Of a stretch of DNA of 64,000 bases, positions 1 through 10,255 are shown piece by piece. Made by a program: the position numbers and the translations under genes. The notes beneath the pieces are model-generated. The model ran no database searches, had not been told where the DNA came from, and saw only the letters and a list, made by a program, of their open reading frames with translations. Positions within the stretch are counted from its first letter, which is position 1. Every line of letters starts with the position of its first letter. Source of the stretch: Agaricus subrufescens (lineage: Eukaryota > Basidiomycota > Agaricomycetes > Agaricales > Agaricaceae); assembly GCA_029945375.1 (NCBI GenBank), contig CM057062.1, forward strand, positions 2,991,564 to 3,055,563, given 5' to 3'.

Positions 1-1110
1 TATACTTGACGCTCCCTGGTGCAGAGAGTATCACCATACTTGCTGTCAGGCCACAGAGAGTACGATCGTACTCACCACTCCTAGTTGTAACAAGTATGAT
101 GATACTCGCCACATCCAAAGGCAGCGAGTATGGTTATACTCGCCACACCCAGATGTAGCGGGTACAATTATACGTGCCGCCCCCCAGGTGCAGAGAGTAT
201 CACCGTACCTGCTGCCTGGGCCACAGTGAGTACGATTGTACTCACCACTCCTAGTTGTAGCAAGTATGATGATACTCGCCACATCCAGATGTAGCGGGTA
301 CAATTATACTGGCCGCCCCTCAGGTGCAGAGAGTATCACCGTACTTACTGCCTGGGCCACAGAGAGTTCGATTGTACTCACCGCTCCTAGTTGTAGCAAG
401 TATGATGATACTCGCCACATCCAAAGGTTGCAAGTACGGTTATACTCGCCGCTCCGAGGTGCAGAGAGTATCACCATACTCGCTGCCCAGACCACAGAGA
501 GTACAATTGTACTCACCGTTCCTGGCCACAGCAAGTACGAGGATACTCACCACATCCAAAGGTGGTGAGTATGTTTATACTTGCCACTTCCAGTGGCAGA
601 GAATCATTGTACTCACTGCTCCCAGGCACAGCAAGTACAATAATACTCAGTGTCACACGCAGAGAGTACAACCATACTCTCAGTTCCCAGCCACTGCGAG
701 TATGATGATACTTGAGATGTCCAAGGGTGGTGAGTACAATCATACTCATCATTCTAGGTGCGGCAAGTATGGCTATACTCACTGCTCTAGGCAGTAGGTA
801 GTATGGCCATACTCGCAGTTTTCTATGACAGGGAGTATGATCATACTTGCCATTTCCAGGAATGTCAGAACTCTGATACTTTGATAACAAAGAGCTGAGT
901 ATGATTATACTCTGTGCAACGCATGAGGAGAATATCACAATACTCATCATTATGGGTAGAGAGAACTCTGATATGTTGATATCGAAGAGGTGAGTATCAT
1001 TATACTCTGTGCAAAGCATGAGGAGAGTACCATAGTACTTATCATTATGGATAGAGTATGACCCTATAGCTATTCAAATGTTTTTTTGACATTGAGTGGT
1101 ATCACAGTAC
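1..1110. repeat. Palindrome-rich minisatellite array 1
   Basis: Tandem degenerate units of about 34 bp, with a higher-order spacing of 136-170 bp visible from recurrences of GGTGCAGAGAGTATCACC near 18, 187 and 323. Each unit holds a 14-16 nt quasi-palindrome of the form GAGTAYNNTNNTACTC (for example AGTATGATGATACTC or AGTACGATTGTACTC) followed by a GC-richer spacer of about 16-18 nt. ORFs crossing it are repeat translations, not genes. The array runs off the left edge. I read it as the sub-terminal array of another copy of the giant KDZ element described at 8838-24487. Confidence 0.85.
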
Positions 1111-1150
1111 TGCCCCGCCACCATTATGGTAGGGTGTGCTAATCAGTATA

Positions 1151-1217
1151 GACAGACCATGAGAACAGACACATGCCCCCGCATGTGCAGTTGTGGCAAC
1201 CCTGTGTGCGAGTCTTA
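1151..1217 (+). repeat. Diverged end motif of array 1 (outer part displaced to 3915-3925)
   Basis: This stretch aligns with the 92-bp end motifs at 24396-24487 and, inverted, at 8838-8929; shared blocks include CAGACAC, CTTGTG-like and GTGCGAGTCT. The alignment stops at 1217, where a Tc1/mariner-like element is inserted, and resumes at 3915 with TGTTATTCAA. With the insertion removed and one TA kept, the stretch aligns without gaps to the copy at 8838-8860. It marks the right end of an element that extends left of the window. Confidence 0.65.
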
Positions 1218-1219
1218 TA

Positions 1220-3912
1220 AGGTAGGTCACTTTCAAAACTGACCAAATCATGTGATGTGTGACGTGTTGTGACCAATCCTATCCTACGACCTACAATACA
1301 AGATTCAAGTAATTACTAGTTATCAGTTTCTCCACCCAACTGCTTTAATTCAACATCATAGTCTTTCAAAAGACTTGTTGGAATTGTTCTGTGACCACGG
1401 AATTTTTTCGTGGCCCATGCAGCCTGCCTACTGTTGAGCCCTAGACAATAAGCATTCATAAATCGGCAGGACCATGTCACAAATCTACACAATACTAAAA
1501 TTAAAAAATTGTATTGATAGTATACCAAGGCTCACCTTCGCATTGCCAGTAAGGGTACTCCCTCAAGAGATGCAACTACATTATGCTGAAGTATATCTTC
1601 TCTTGATGAAGAAGGAAATGTTCTATAGTGACATTTGGCATAGCCCCTGCATTGCTCAATAAAATTGAGCTCGCAATGAAATTTTGGAAGGAATTAAATT
1701 GTAAATCCTCGAGTATTACATTCTTCCTCCAAAGCAGATGCAACACCAACAAAGTCTGGTTCATTATACAAAATTCTTTGACAGCAGCAATCAACAGAAC
1801 CTGGAGGGCAATTAGACATTGTTTTACCACATTGAGCCTTCTTCCCATAGACATCATATCCTCACTCCTCAAGAATTTTCACCATCCCCTTGAACTGGCC
1901 AGCCAATTCATGTCCTTCTGGGAAATAAAATTCCTGTTCTACTCCATCTCAAAATTTCCCATTCATCATTTTTCCTCTATGCTTCAGCCTTTTTCCATCA
2001 AGACCATAACATGGTTTTCCAGTCAAAGAGTCTTTGACAGGAACCTGTACAAAAAAGTTGTCAGATGGTCCTTTTGTCATCTTCGAGGCTGAGATTGCAT
2101 GATCAGCTCGTTTTTGATGAGTTGTTGCATTATCAAACACAAGAATATGCTTTTCATGAGGATAATACTTTTGGAGGATGTCCATTGCTTTATGAGCTTG
2201 ATCTCGAATTTTTTCGTTATCAAAATATCCATCACGATTTTTTCCAACCCAGAATAAAACTTGTGCCAATTCACTGCCATCAGGAGAACGAAGCCATCCA
2301 TAGTCAGCTGATACAAAGTCCGATACCATTAATGAATAACCTTTGCCTTTAGCATATGGCTTGGCTTTTGAAGATTTATGTGTCCAGATCTTCTTGTGCT
2401 GATCATGAGCATAGAATACACTTTCATCTTGGTACCAAAGTACAGTTTGTGTTGCAACAGGTTGATTATCAATTTCTTCATTACCATCTCTACTCCATTT
2501 TCTCAAGCTGGGCTCAAGCTTTTGCATTGCGGGAAGAAATACATGATTACGGTAATGAACAACATCTGATCGTTCATGACCATCAACATATTGGCCTCAT
2601 AGCCATTCTGACCACCTGTAGTCCATTTTTTTCATCCATCTCAAGGCAGTCTGGCATGAGATTGTATGTTAACGATGAAGTTTTTCTAAGACTTCAGGTT
2701 GGGCTACATATTTGACGACATTATCAAGCATACAATACTCTCCAACACTCTGAAGATGCATATGTAGCTCTTGAGCAAAATCTTCATCATCTATTGCTGC
2801 CTGACCAGTGGAAGCCTGCCTGAGATGCTCTGGAACATATTCAGGATTTGTGATAAAAGAATGGACTTGACTACGAAGACAGCGTGCTAAGTATGGCCCC
2901 TTCTGATAATATTTTGCAGTTGTTAGAGATGCAGACATCCATTGGGATGTATTAGGATTCGCTTTTTGCATATCCCAAAATGTGTAGCAAAAGTGTTTCA
3001 TCTGCTCAAAGCGCTCCCTGATAACTCTACCAAAAGGGGGAGACTGAAACCCGCGGCCATTTTGTTGCTGTGGTTTCAAGATAGAACCGATATCTAAATA
3101 GGCCTGATATGCCTCATCGAGTGTAGGTGGAAAAATGTAACATTGGAATGAATGGGGGGGGCTGTTTTCTTCATTAGAGGTATCTCTTTCAACCTCACTG
3201 TCTGAGCACATGAAATGTTGTGGATCGTCATGTTCTTCATTTTCTGACCATTCCTTATCCTCTTCTACATCCTCTATCGATCTCAAGTTCATTTGTTGAA
3301 GATTGTTGTTTTCGGGTGCTTGTGGAAACATGCTGTTACTGAGAGATGGTAGGGGAGAAATTTGGTGTCTATCTGCTAGTTGGTCTGTACAAGTAGAAGA
3401 ACTATGTAGTGAAGGGCTATTGGGCAGCTTAGAACGCTTCAATAATGATAAGTCACTTTTAGTTGTTATATGAACATGAACTACATTGACTTACACCCAT
3501 CTGAGTCTTTTTTTGAGGTCTGGCACCATGTTTTGCAGGTTTTTGGCATACAGCATACTTTCCAGGGTTCCTAATACGACTATTGGGCTTCTTAGGCATG
3601 ATTTCGAAAGGATAGAACAATTGCTGCGCCTCCCGCAGTTAAAACACCAGACAGTGGTTGCATGTTCAGGGGCTTTCCTTTTTTGATCACTCACCAGTAA
3701 AAAGCTAAAGGCTTCCTCTATGCCGCATATTTCAAAAATTCAAAACCATCATTTTGTAGAGAATCTAATTATCTACAACTCTATGGTTTTACTTTTGCCT
3801 AAAAATTGAAATAGCAACTTCCTATAGCGATTGAGTTTTTCTCTCAGCCAATAATTGCTGGTCTGTCATGCTTGGATCATGTGATTTAGCTGAGTTTGCA
3901 TGAGATCTACCT
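1220..3912 (-). mobile_element. Tc1/mariner-like DNA transposon, degraded
   Basis: The element is flanked on both sides by TA (1218-1219 and 3913-3914). It has imperfect inverted termini of about 45 bp starting AGGTAGRTC on each side, with a shared CAAA...AAATCA(T/C)(G/A)TGAT core. It carries one transposase gene on the minus strand. The paralogous end motif at 8838-8860 acts as an unoccupied site: excising 1220-3912 plus one TA restores a gapless alignment. This supports the boundaries and the TA target duplication. Confidence 0.8.
1316..3599 (-). pseudogene. DDE transposase (Agaricomycete Tc1/mariner-like), multiple stops
   Basis: Reading the minus strand, an N-terminal exon beginning MPKKPNSRIRN (start 3599) is followed by an intron ending near 3440. 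A long acidic N-terminal region follows (3440-2672), then the catalytic core. Catalytic acids are visible as QDESVFY (first D, about 2430), VFDNATTH (second D, about 2130) and FLPKFHCELNFIE (E, about 1690). The last exon (about 1490-1316) ends in a conserved helical tail with RFMNAYCLGLNSRQAAW. In-frame stops interrupt the gene near 2671, 2600, 1950 and 1865, and before FLPKFHCE. The stop near 1865 lies in ILEE*GY, where the family normally has Arg. Cut-and-paste transposition is the family role; this copy should be inactive. Confidence 0.85.
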
Positions 3913-3950
3913 TATGTTATTCAAATGTCACCTATCCGTAATTTTTTGCT
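3600..3950. other. 5' non-coding end of the mariner-like element plus short flank
   Basis: Upstream of the transposase start I see only the AT-rich untranslated end of the mariner-like element up to 3912. The TA duplication, the outer piece of the split end motif (3915-3925) and about 25 bp leading to the hAT target site follow. No gene is seen. Confidence 0.6.
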
Positions 3951-3958
3951 GTTGAGGG
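3951..3958. repeat. hAT target-site duplication, left copy (GTTGAGGG)
   Basis: The 8-bp GTTGAGGG immediately precedes the left inverted terminus and is repeated exactly at 8717-8724 after the right terminus. Eight base pairs is the standard hAT duplication length. Confidence 0.93.
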
Positions 3959-4178
3959 TAGGGCTGCGGATAAAACCTAGGGTTTTTTCCCATGAGGTTA
4001 TACCCCAGTAAAAAACTTAGTAATTAACAGTTATATACCGGGTGGGGGGGACCAATGTTTCAGTAGGTATATAACCTAGATCACATGACAAGGAAATTAC
4101 CATAAATGGCAATACAGGTGAGGGGCGCGTTGCGACATTATCAAAGGAATGAAAAAAAATTAAGACATTCTTCAAGCC

Positions 4179-5300
4179 ATGGACATCCCCAAAGGTATTA
4201 AAGATATACTCATTCCCAATCCACGCATCTCTGTCACCAGTATTCTCAGGTTGCCGCCACCGAACATTGGTACCAAGGAGCCCAATATACCCCTAGATGG
4301 GATATTGTCTCAAGAATCCAACAGCTTCGAGGGAGGTGACACAAAAACAAACATAGAGACCCTTCTTTCCCTGACGGTGCCTCTGCTTCAATTTGTGATG
4401 GATTTGCGCAACCTAATTAGCCAAGGGCGGACTTATCAGTCATTCACATACCTTGCTAGCGGCTCTCCAATACTCTTACCACTCTGGGTTTCGAGTCTAT
4501 GGCTAGAGCAGCACAGCCTAGCCAACGCACAGGCCAATTGGAAGAAAGCTGAAGAATGGATCCAACATCAGCCCACTGCTCACAAATGGATGGGCTTACT
4601 AGCCCACATTCCCTGGGACTATAACTTACCGTACGCGCTTGGAGGCTCCATTGGAGTCCGGTTCTTGTCCAAGTTCTGCTTGATGGACTGGTTAGCCAGT
4701 ATCCACATTGACCAGATGGCCGCTGTTGTTGATCAACAGCTCCTGGTTGATTTGGAAGGCGCACGGTTTGTCGGAACCAACTGGAGCGATGCCCTGCAGA
4801 GTTTCTATCGCTTCCGCCAAGAGGACTATCTGACTAGTAAATCCAGTCAGTATCTCCGTCAAATGGGCACCAAGATTGAAAAGGGTACCTTATCACGTCT
4901 GGCCTTGATAATCTCGGTCGTCATTGAGCCCAATGCAGCTGTAGTCCTGCCCAACTCATTGCAGCCTTGAGCAAATCACTGGGTCGCTGTCATTCTCGAC
5001 CTTGAACAAGGTGTGCTCCAATACAGCAATCCCGCTGGTGCATGGGTACCCATTGAACTCCTAGACATGTTCAACTGGTGGATAGCTGAGCATGGGTACT
5101 TGCAGCAACTCACTGTCCAAAGCATACCTTGTACTATACAACAAGACACATATTCTTGCGCGACATTATCATTCAATGCCATTGTGTCCTTCTTCTATCC
5201 TACCGTCGCTCTGACTTCACTTGTCGAAGAATCCGCACCAGGTCGATTGGATGCTCTGGAGTGCATCTGCAACTATATAGATGTTGTTATGGTGAGTTAG
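4179..5300 (+). pseudogene. Ulp1-like C48 cysteine protease domain carried by the hAT element
   Basis: The frame starts at an ATG and runs about 263 residues, stops at TGA 4968-4970, then continues in the same frame. The second half has the C48 pattern: ANHWVAVILD supplies the His (just after the stop), TYSCATLSFNAI supplies the Cys (about 5154), with IQQD before it. The position that is Asp in YGDS-type proteases reads Asn here (QYSNPAGAW). The first half contains LAHIPWDYNLPYALGGSIGV and FCLMDWLASIHIDQM, typical of transposon-borne Ulp1 homologues in Agaricomycetes. Active homologues cleave SUMO-like modifiers; the stop and the Asp-to-Asn change suggest this one is dead. A possible GT donor lies at 5292. 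The frame may once have been joined to the transposase frame downstream. Confidence 0.75.
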
Positions 5301-5364
5301 GAGATACATCAACTATAATTTGTACTCACTGTAGACAGGCAAGCAAACAGGGCTTCACCAATGC

Positions 5365-5530
5365 TATCATCATCGAAAGCGGCCCACCTTTGGCACCTAT
5401 GGGAACTCAAGCTCCACCGAAAGCAGAGACATCAAAGACAAAGGCATGCCCCATCGAAAGCGGTACCCCTTTGGCACCCCCAAGTACTCAAGCTCCACCA
5501 AAAGCGGAGACGTCAAAGAGAAACGCGTGC
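5365..5530 (+). repeat. Two-copy tandem repeat between protease and transposase frames
   Basis: A unit of about 75-80 bp is present twice. It translates to (I)ESGxPLAPxxTQAPPKAETSK...ACP in one open frame. It lies in the Pro/Ala-rich linker just before the hAT transposase, and the frame then meets TGA at 5576-5578. Confidence 0.7.
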
Positions 5531-5581
5531 CCTAAGCCAGCATGGGATTTTCATGAGTATATGCGATCTGTGTTTTGACAG

Positions 5582-8555
5582 GTGCTACCGCCTTTACCTG
5601 ATGAGATCTGCGAGACAGCAGGCCCCTCCAAGAAGGCCCGAGCGCAGACCAAGCAGACCAAGCACCGGCGTCTCAATGTTGAGGATGGAATATTTAATAG
5701 CGGGTTGGAACTCGAGGCTGATGGGGACTTGATGGGTATGGAACTGGATGAGTGGGATGGTGGTGGGGAAGACACGGTTGACGGCCAAAGCCAGCTGAAT
5801 ATACTGATTGATTGTGGTCGCTCAACGAAGGACCCCCAAAAGGGCGGGCGGCCCCCCTCCAACATCTTGGACCAGCTGACGATCCGCTGCTACAGAGCGC
5901 AGCAACCTGACAAAAAACTCTGGCGGTGCTCAGGACAAGGTTGTACTCACACCTTTGTCTCGCAAAGTTCTGATTGCATATACAAGCACGCACACGTATG
6001 TAAGAAACTTCCTGTGAACGTCCAGGACATGGTTTGCATGAAGTCAGCAGCATGTGCTCCTGGAGGGACTGGGACCAGTCTGGGCGAAATTGAGGAGGGG
6101 GAGGGGGATGATGAACAAAGTGAGGAGAGTAAGGAGGAAAGGCGCAAACACAAACCAACGCCCAAATCAACGCCCAAAAAGGAAATGCCTCAGGCTTCGC
6201 AAGACTGGTTCAAGTATGCTCATCACCTTGGCAAAACTGAACGGCACAAGGAAATTAGTAAGGCCATAACCGAATTCTTTTGTGTGTGTGGCCTGCCACT
6301 TGCTGTTGCATCTTCGAGCTCATGGAAGAAGATGATGGCGTTGGCCAACCCAAATTACCAACCGCCCACTTGCAATGCTCTGGTGGACCAATGGATCCCC
6401 ACCACCACTGACCGCATTTATGGGTCAACAGTGGCCAAACTCAAGACCCTGAACGACTTAACCCTTTCACTGGATGGAGGCACGTCGCACGGTGGAGAGT
6501 CATTTTGGACCCTCCACATTTCAACACCTTCATGCAAAGTCTATTTGATGGAAGTCCGAGAAGCGACTGATGACTCGCACACTGGCGAGTGGCTGCATGA
6601 CTTTGCGCTGGAGGTGAGCGCTGTTTCTATGTTTCTGTAGCCTGGGGCATTGAATGCTAACTATTTTATGACAAAAACTTCGTGCAGACCATTGACATCA
6701 TCGGTCAATCACAATTCTCATGTGTGGTGTCGGACAGTACGGGAAATACATTGCTTGCATGGAAGAAGATTGCAGACGGTGTCCCGACTATCATTCCAGT
6801 GGCAGACTGCATGCATCACTTGAGTAATACTATTGGTAGTATTGTCAAGCTGCCGTTCTTCCAAAAAGTATGTCTTCCTTGTTATATATTGTAATCCTTA
6901 TCAACCACCCCAAACATAGATGTTGAGTGTGGTCCGAGGTGTAATAACCAAAATACACAAGTCTCATCTCGGAACTGCTGAGTTCAAAGCAGCGAGGAAA
7001 TTGGTCCCGGGTGCACCAGGACGGGGTCTCGAAGCTGTTGGCAAGACTCGATTTGGAACACTGATCTATTCCACACACTCTCTAGAACGTAACATGAGAG
7101 TGCTTAAGGAGGTCGTTAAACGCAGGAGGTTCGACATGGGGGTATGTCACTGGTTGGAGATGTGCATGGCAAACAATTGCATGCTAATGTCTCTCCACTA
7201 GATTTACACTGAATACTTTCAAACACAAACCAGTCGTGCTACTATGGAGTTCGAATTCAGTTTGGCTCGCTTTGTTTGCCTCGGTACCCCAGCCATTCAG
7301 GCCATGGCATGCTTGGAGTCCAACCAAGCTACTGCTGCAGATGTCTACGTCTTTTATCATGCTTTTGTGGCGTGCACCAACGCCACTCTGGAAGATGCAG
7401 GGATGGCTTGGACACCAGAAGCCAAGAGAGATAATGAGGCAGTTTTGGAATGGCAATATGATCAGTTATTTGGCAAGGGAAACCTCTCCAGTGACGTCTA
7501 TCTTACTGCGGCTTATCTTCTTCCCTGTAAGTCTCTCCTCTGCATTACTACATGATATCGAACGAATGACCACATGTGACGACAGCACACCTCACCAGTG
7601 CGCTGTTCAAGTTGGAACCGGATGACCACGTAGATTATGCTGGCATCAGGAACATAAGTGCTTTCAAAACTGCGATGGGTTTTTTGTTGGCCATAGCGAA
7701 GGAGGAGATTAATGCTGGCCACAAACCTGAGTTTACAAAATGGCGAGGGCAAGCTTCCATTTTTATTGCAAAGCTATTGAATGAGCTCAAGGCTTATTCT
7801 CGACTTCAATATCCTTTCAATACCCCATATGACGAAGACATTGGCCCTATTTTGTGGTGGAAATCTTTGCTCAATAACGAGTTGTCTCAGGTCTTGCCAG
7901 TGAGCCTCTGGGAACACCCCGACTTTGATGGCAGCTAATATATCGATGGGCAGATGTTGGCAATAAAGATCTTCTCTATCCGAATCAACTCCATGGAAGA
8001 GGAGCATACTGGCTCCGTCTTCACTTGGCTTTCATCCCCTTTGTGCTCTTGCATCTCAGTCAATACAATGGCTGCGATCACTTGAGTATGCCGCGACTCC
8101 AACAATGACAACAAAGTAATGTATCTTTGTCAATTGTGCTCATGTATCTGTTCATTCTTTTTCTTCAGCCTCATTTACATTTGGTGCATAGGCCGAAGTT
8201 GCGCTTCTACGACTTCAGCAGCCGTTTTGAGGATGATGTGGAATCTCATGCAAGTGGGTTAGAGTACGGAAAGGCTAGTAAAACAAATGAGACCCCAGCT
8301 GTGGTTCTTCAAGGCGACAACACTGATACCATGAATGAAGACGAGAACTGGTTGAAGCCAGAGTCTCCACCTCTGTCAAAGGCTGGCTGTATCAATTCTT
8401 CGCCAGTAGCCCTGGATTCCCCCCATATAATGGCAGCATTTTCCTTGGACAAGTTCCCTCAAGCCCATTCTGACCCATCTTCAATGGATTTTGAGCCCAT
8501 GGAACAGGTTTTTGAAGGCGACGATAACGATTTCTCGCTTACTTTTGATGTGTAA
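5582..8555 (+). CDS. hAT-family transposase, several introns, damaged 3' end
   Basis: Exons I can phase: 5582-6613, 6688-6867, 6920-7141, 7202-7526, 7586 onward, and a terminal exon ending at 8555. The start is uncertain: 5582 is not an ATG, and the first in-frame Met is near 5732. Order of parts: acidic N-terminus; BED-like finger (CSGQGCTHTF...HAHVCKK, about 5925-6005); a DUF659-like region with LSLDGGTSHGGESFW; the Asp-containing VVSDSTGN (about 6725); and a hAT C-terminal dimerisation motif, GPILWWKSLLNNELSQVLP (about 7843-7900). In-frame TAA (7936-7938) and a later TGA interrupt the region after that motif, although homologous-looking coding (INSMEEEHTGSVFTW) continues in frame. The protein should bind the terminal repeats and excise the element; this copy is probably truncated. 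Confidence 0.85.
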
Positions 8556-8716
8556 ATTCTGTGTATAAGCGTAGATCTTTAAATAGAAATATAGCACGTG
8601 ACTAGGTCACGTTTTGGTAAGTAACCCGTGAAATAGTGGTATATAACACCCCCTATATGGGGCTCCCGGTATCATACCGGGATGGAACCCAGTCAGAGGT
8701 TTTATCCGCAGCCCTA

Positions 8717-8724
8717 GTTGAGGG
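8717..8724. repeat. hAT target-site duplication, right copy
   Basis: Exact second copy of GTTGAGGG directly after the right terminal inverted repeat. Confidence 0.93.
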
Positions 8725-8837
8725 CCGCATTGATCACATGGCATTTATTTGGCGAGCCATTATTAGTAATACTTTCCCAATTGTTATACAAATAGTAACA
8801 AGGTCACACGCTGCATGCAAAAAGCCGCATATGTGAT
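8725..8837. other. Spacer between two inverted KDZ-element ends
   Basis: About 110 bp of AT-rich unique sequence joins the hAT duplication to the left end motif of the giant element. Sequence next to the motif (CCGCATATGTGAT) is also recognisable, inverted, beside the array-1 end at about 3926-3940. The end homology may therefore extend about 13 bp beyond the 92-bp core. No gene is seen. Confidence 0.5.
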
Positions 8838-8929
8838 GGTTGAATAACGCATGAGACTCACACGCCTGGTCGTCACAAGTCCACACACAGGGTTGTGTCT
8901 CTGATTCTCACGCTCCCTAGATATTGATG
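8838..8929 (+). repeat. 92-bp terminal inverted repeat, left copy
   Basis: Begins GGTTGAATAACGCATGAGAC and ends at GATATTGATG. Its reverse complement matches 24396-24487 at 83 of 92 positions with no gaps, by hand count. A third, more diverged copy is split at 1151-1217 and 3915-3925. The minisatellite array begins immediately inside. Confidence 0.85.
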
Positions 8930-10230
8930 AATATGACACAAGTAATAGTACCAGAGTACCATGATACAGTAATTTTAAGACTGTCTTCCATATAATTTAG
9001 CCATGCATATGTGACCTAGTCTGTTGGACAGTATCCTGATACTCCTCACCAAAGTGAACCATAGTATCATAGTGCCAGGTACCACAATACTCAATAGCTG
9101 TGTTGGAGTATGGTATCACTCCTTCCCAAAGTACCACAGTACTGCACCCCACCTATGCCAAGAGTATCTTGATATTTTCAATGATGAAGGTAGCACAGTA
9201 TAATTGTACTGCCTTCATGGTGACAGAGTATCATAATACTCACTCAGGAAAGGTGTTGCAGTAGTTTAATCCCCTTGAGTGCAACAGTATTGTAAACCTA
9301 CTGTCCAGCAGTACAGTTAGACCAGAACTCTTCATCAGCCAAGAGTATCATATTACTCACACTGCCAAGATATCACAGTATGATAATACTCATCCATAGA
9401 GTGCCACAGTACTGTAACCCTCCTGTGCAGAGAGTACTATTATACTCACACTGCCAAGGTGCCACAGTATGATAATACTCATCCATAGAGTGCCACAGTA
9501 CTGGAACCCTCCTGTGCAGAGAGTACTATTATACTCACACTGCCAAGGTACCACAGTATGATAATACTCATCTGTAGAGTGCCACAGTACTGTAACCCTC
9601 CCGTGCAGAGAGTACTATTATACTCACACTGCCAAGGTGCCACAGTATGATAATACTCATCTGTAGAGTGCCACAGTACTGTAACCCTCCTGTGCAGAGA
9701 GTACTATTATACTCACACTGCCAAGGTGCCACAGTATGATAATACTCATCCATAGAGTGCCACAGTACTGGAACCCTCCCATGCAGAGAGTACTATTATA
9801 CTCACAATGCCAAGGTGCCACAGTATGATAATACTCATCCATAGAGTGCCACAGTACTGTAACCCTCCTGTGCAGAGAGTACTATTATACTCACACTGCC
9901 AAGGTACCACAGTATGATAATACTCATCCGTAGAGTGCCACAGTACTGTAACCCTCCTGTGCAGAGAGTACTATTATACTCACAATGCCAAGGTACCACA
10001 GTATGATAATACTCATCCGTAGAGTGCCACAGTACTGTAACCCTCCTGTGCAGAGAGTACTATTATACTCACACTGCCAAGGTGCCACAGTATGATAATA
10101 CTCATCCATAGAGTGCCACAGTACTGGAACCCTCCTGTGCAGAGAGTACTATTATACTCACACTGCCAAGGTACCACAGTATGATAATACTTTTCTCCAG
10201 AGGGCCATAGTACTGTAAAACTCCCATGTA
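8930..10230. repeat. Palindrome-rich minisatellite array 2 (89-bp higher-order unit)
   Basis: From about 9380 the array is regular with an 89-bp unit. Each unit carries three quasi-palindromes, GTATGATAATACTC, CAGTACTG and GAGTACTATTATACTC, spaced by about 16-20 nt. Roughly nine copies end near 10185. The outer part (8930-9380) is degenerate. Repeated 61-residue ORFs offset by 89 or 267 bp are repeat translations. The inner edge lies about 25 bp from the stop codon of the KDZ transposase gene. Confidence 0.92.
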
Positions 10231-10255
10231 GATACTGTAAAAACCAGTTATATAT

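Larger units (their letters stand above)
3959..8716 (+). mobile_element. Complete-ended hAT transposon, 4758 bp
   Basis: Perfect 20-bp terminal inverted repeats: TAGGGCTGCGGATAAAACCT at 3959-3978 and its reverse complement at 8697-8716. An exact 8-bp target duplication flanks them. Inside, on the plus strand, are a Ulp1/C48 protease-like reading frame (4179-5300) and a hAT transposase (5582-8555). Perfect termini and duplication point to a recent insertion, but both reading frames carry stops, so the copy probably cannot move itself. It landed in the short spacer between two inverted KDZ-element ends. Confidence 0.93.

Noticed and set aside
46..1019. Overlapping ORFs of 76-168 codons in array 1
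   Set aside because: They are translations of the minisatellite in several frames on both strands, with repeated peptides that follow the DNA period.
9568..10109. A tandem family of 61-aa proteins
   Set aside because: Starts are offset by multiples of 89 bp, exactly the array unit; they are repeat artefacts.
1..10230. CRISPR-like array
   Set aside because: Spacers repeat along with the palindromes, so nothing is unique between repeats, and the genome is eukaryotic with spliceosomal introns.
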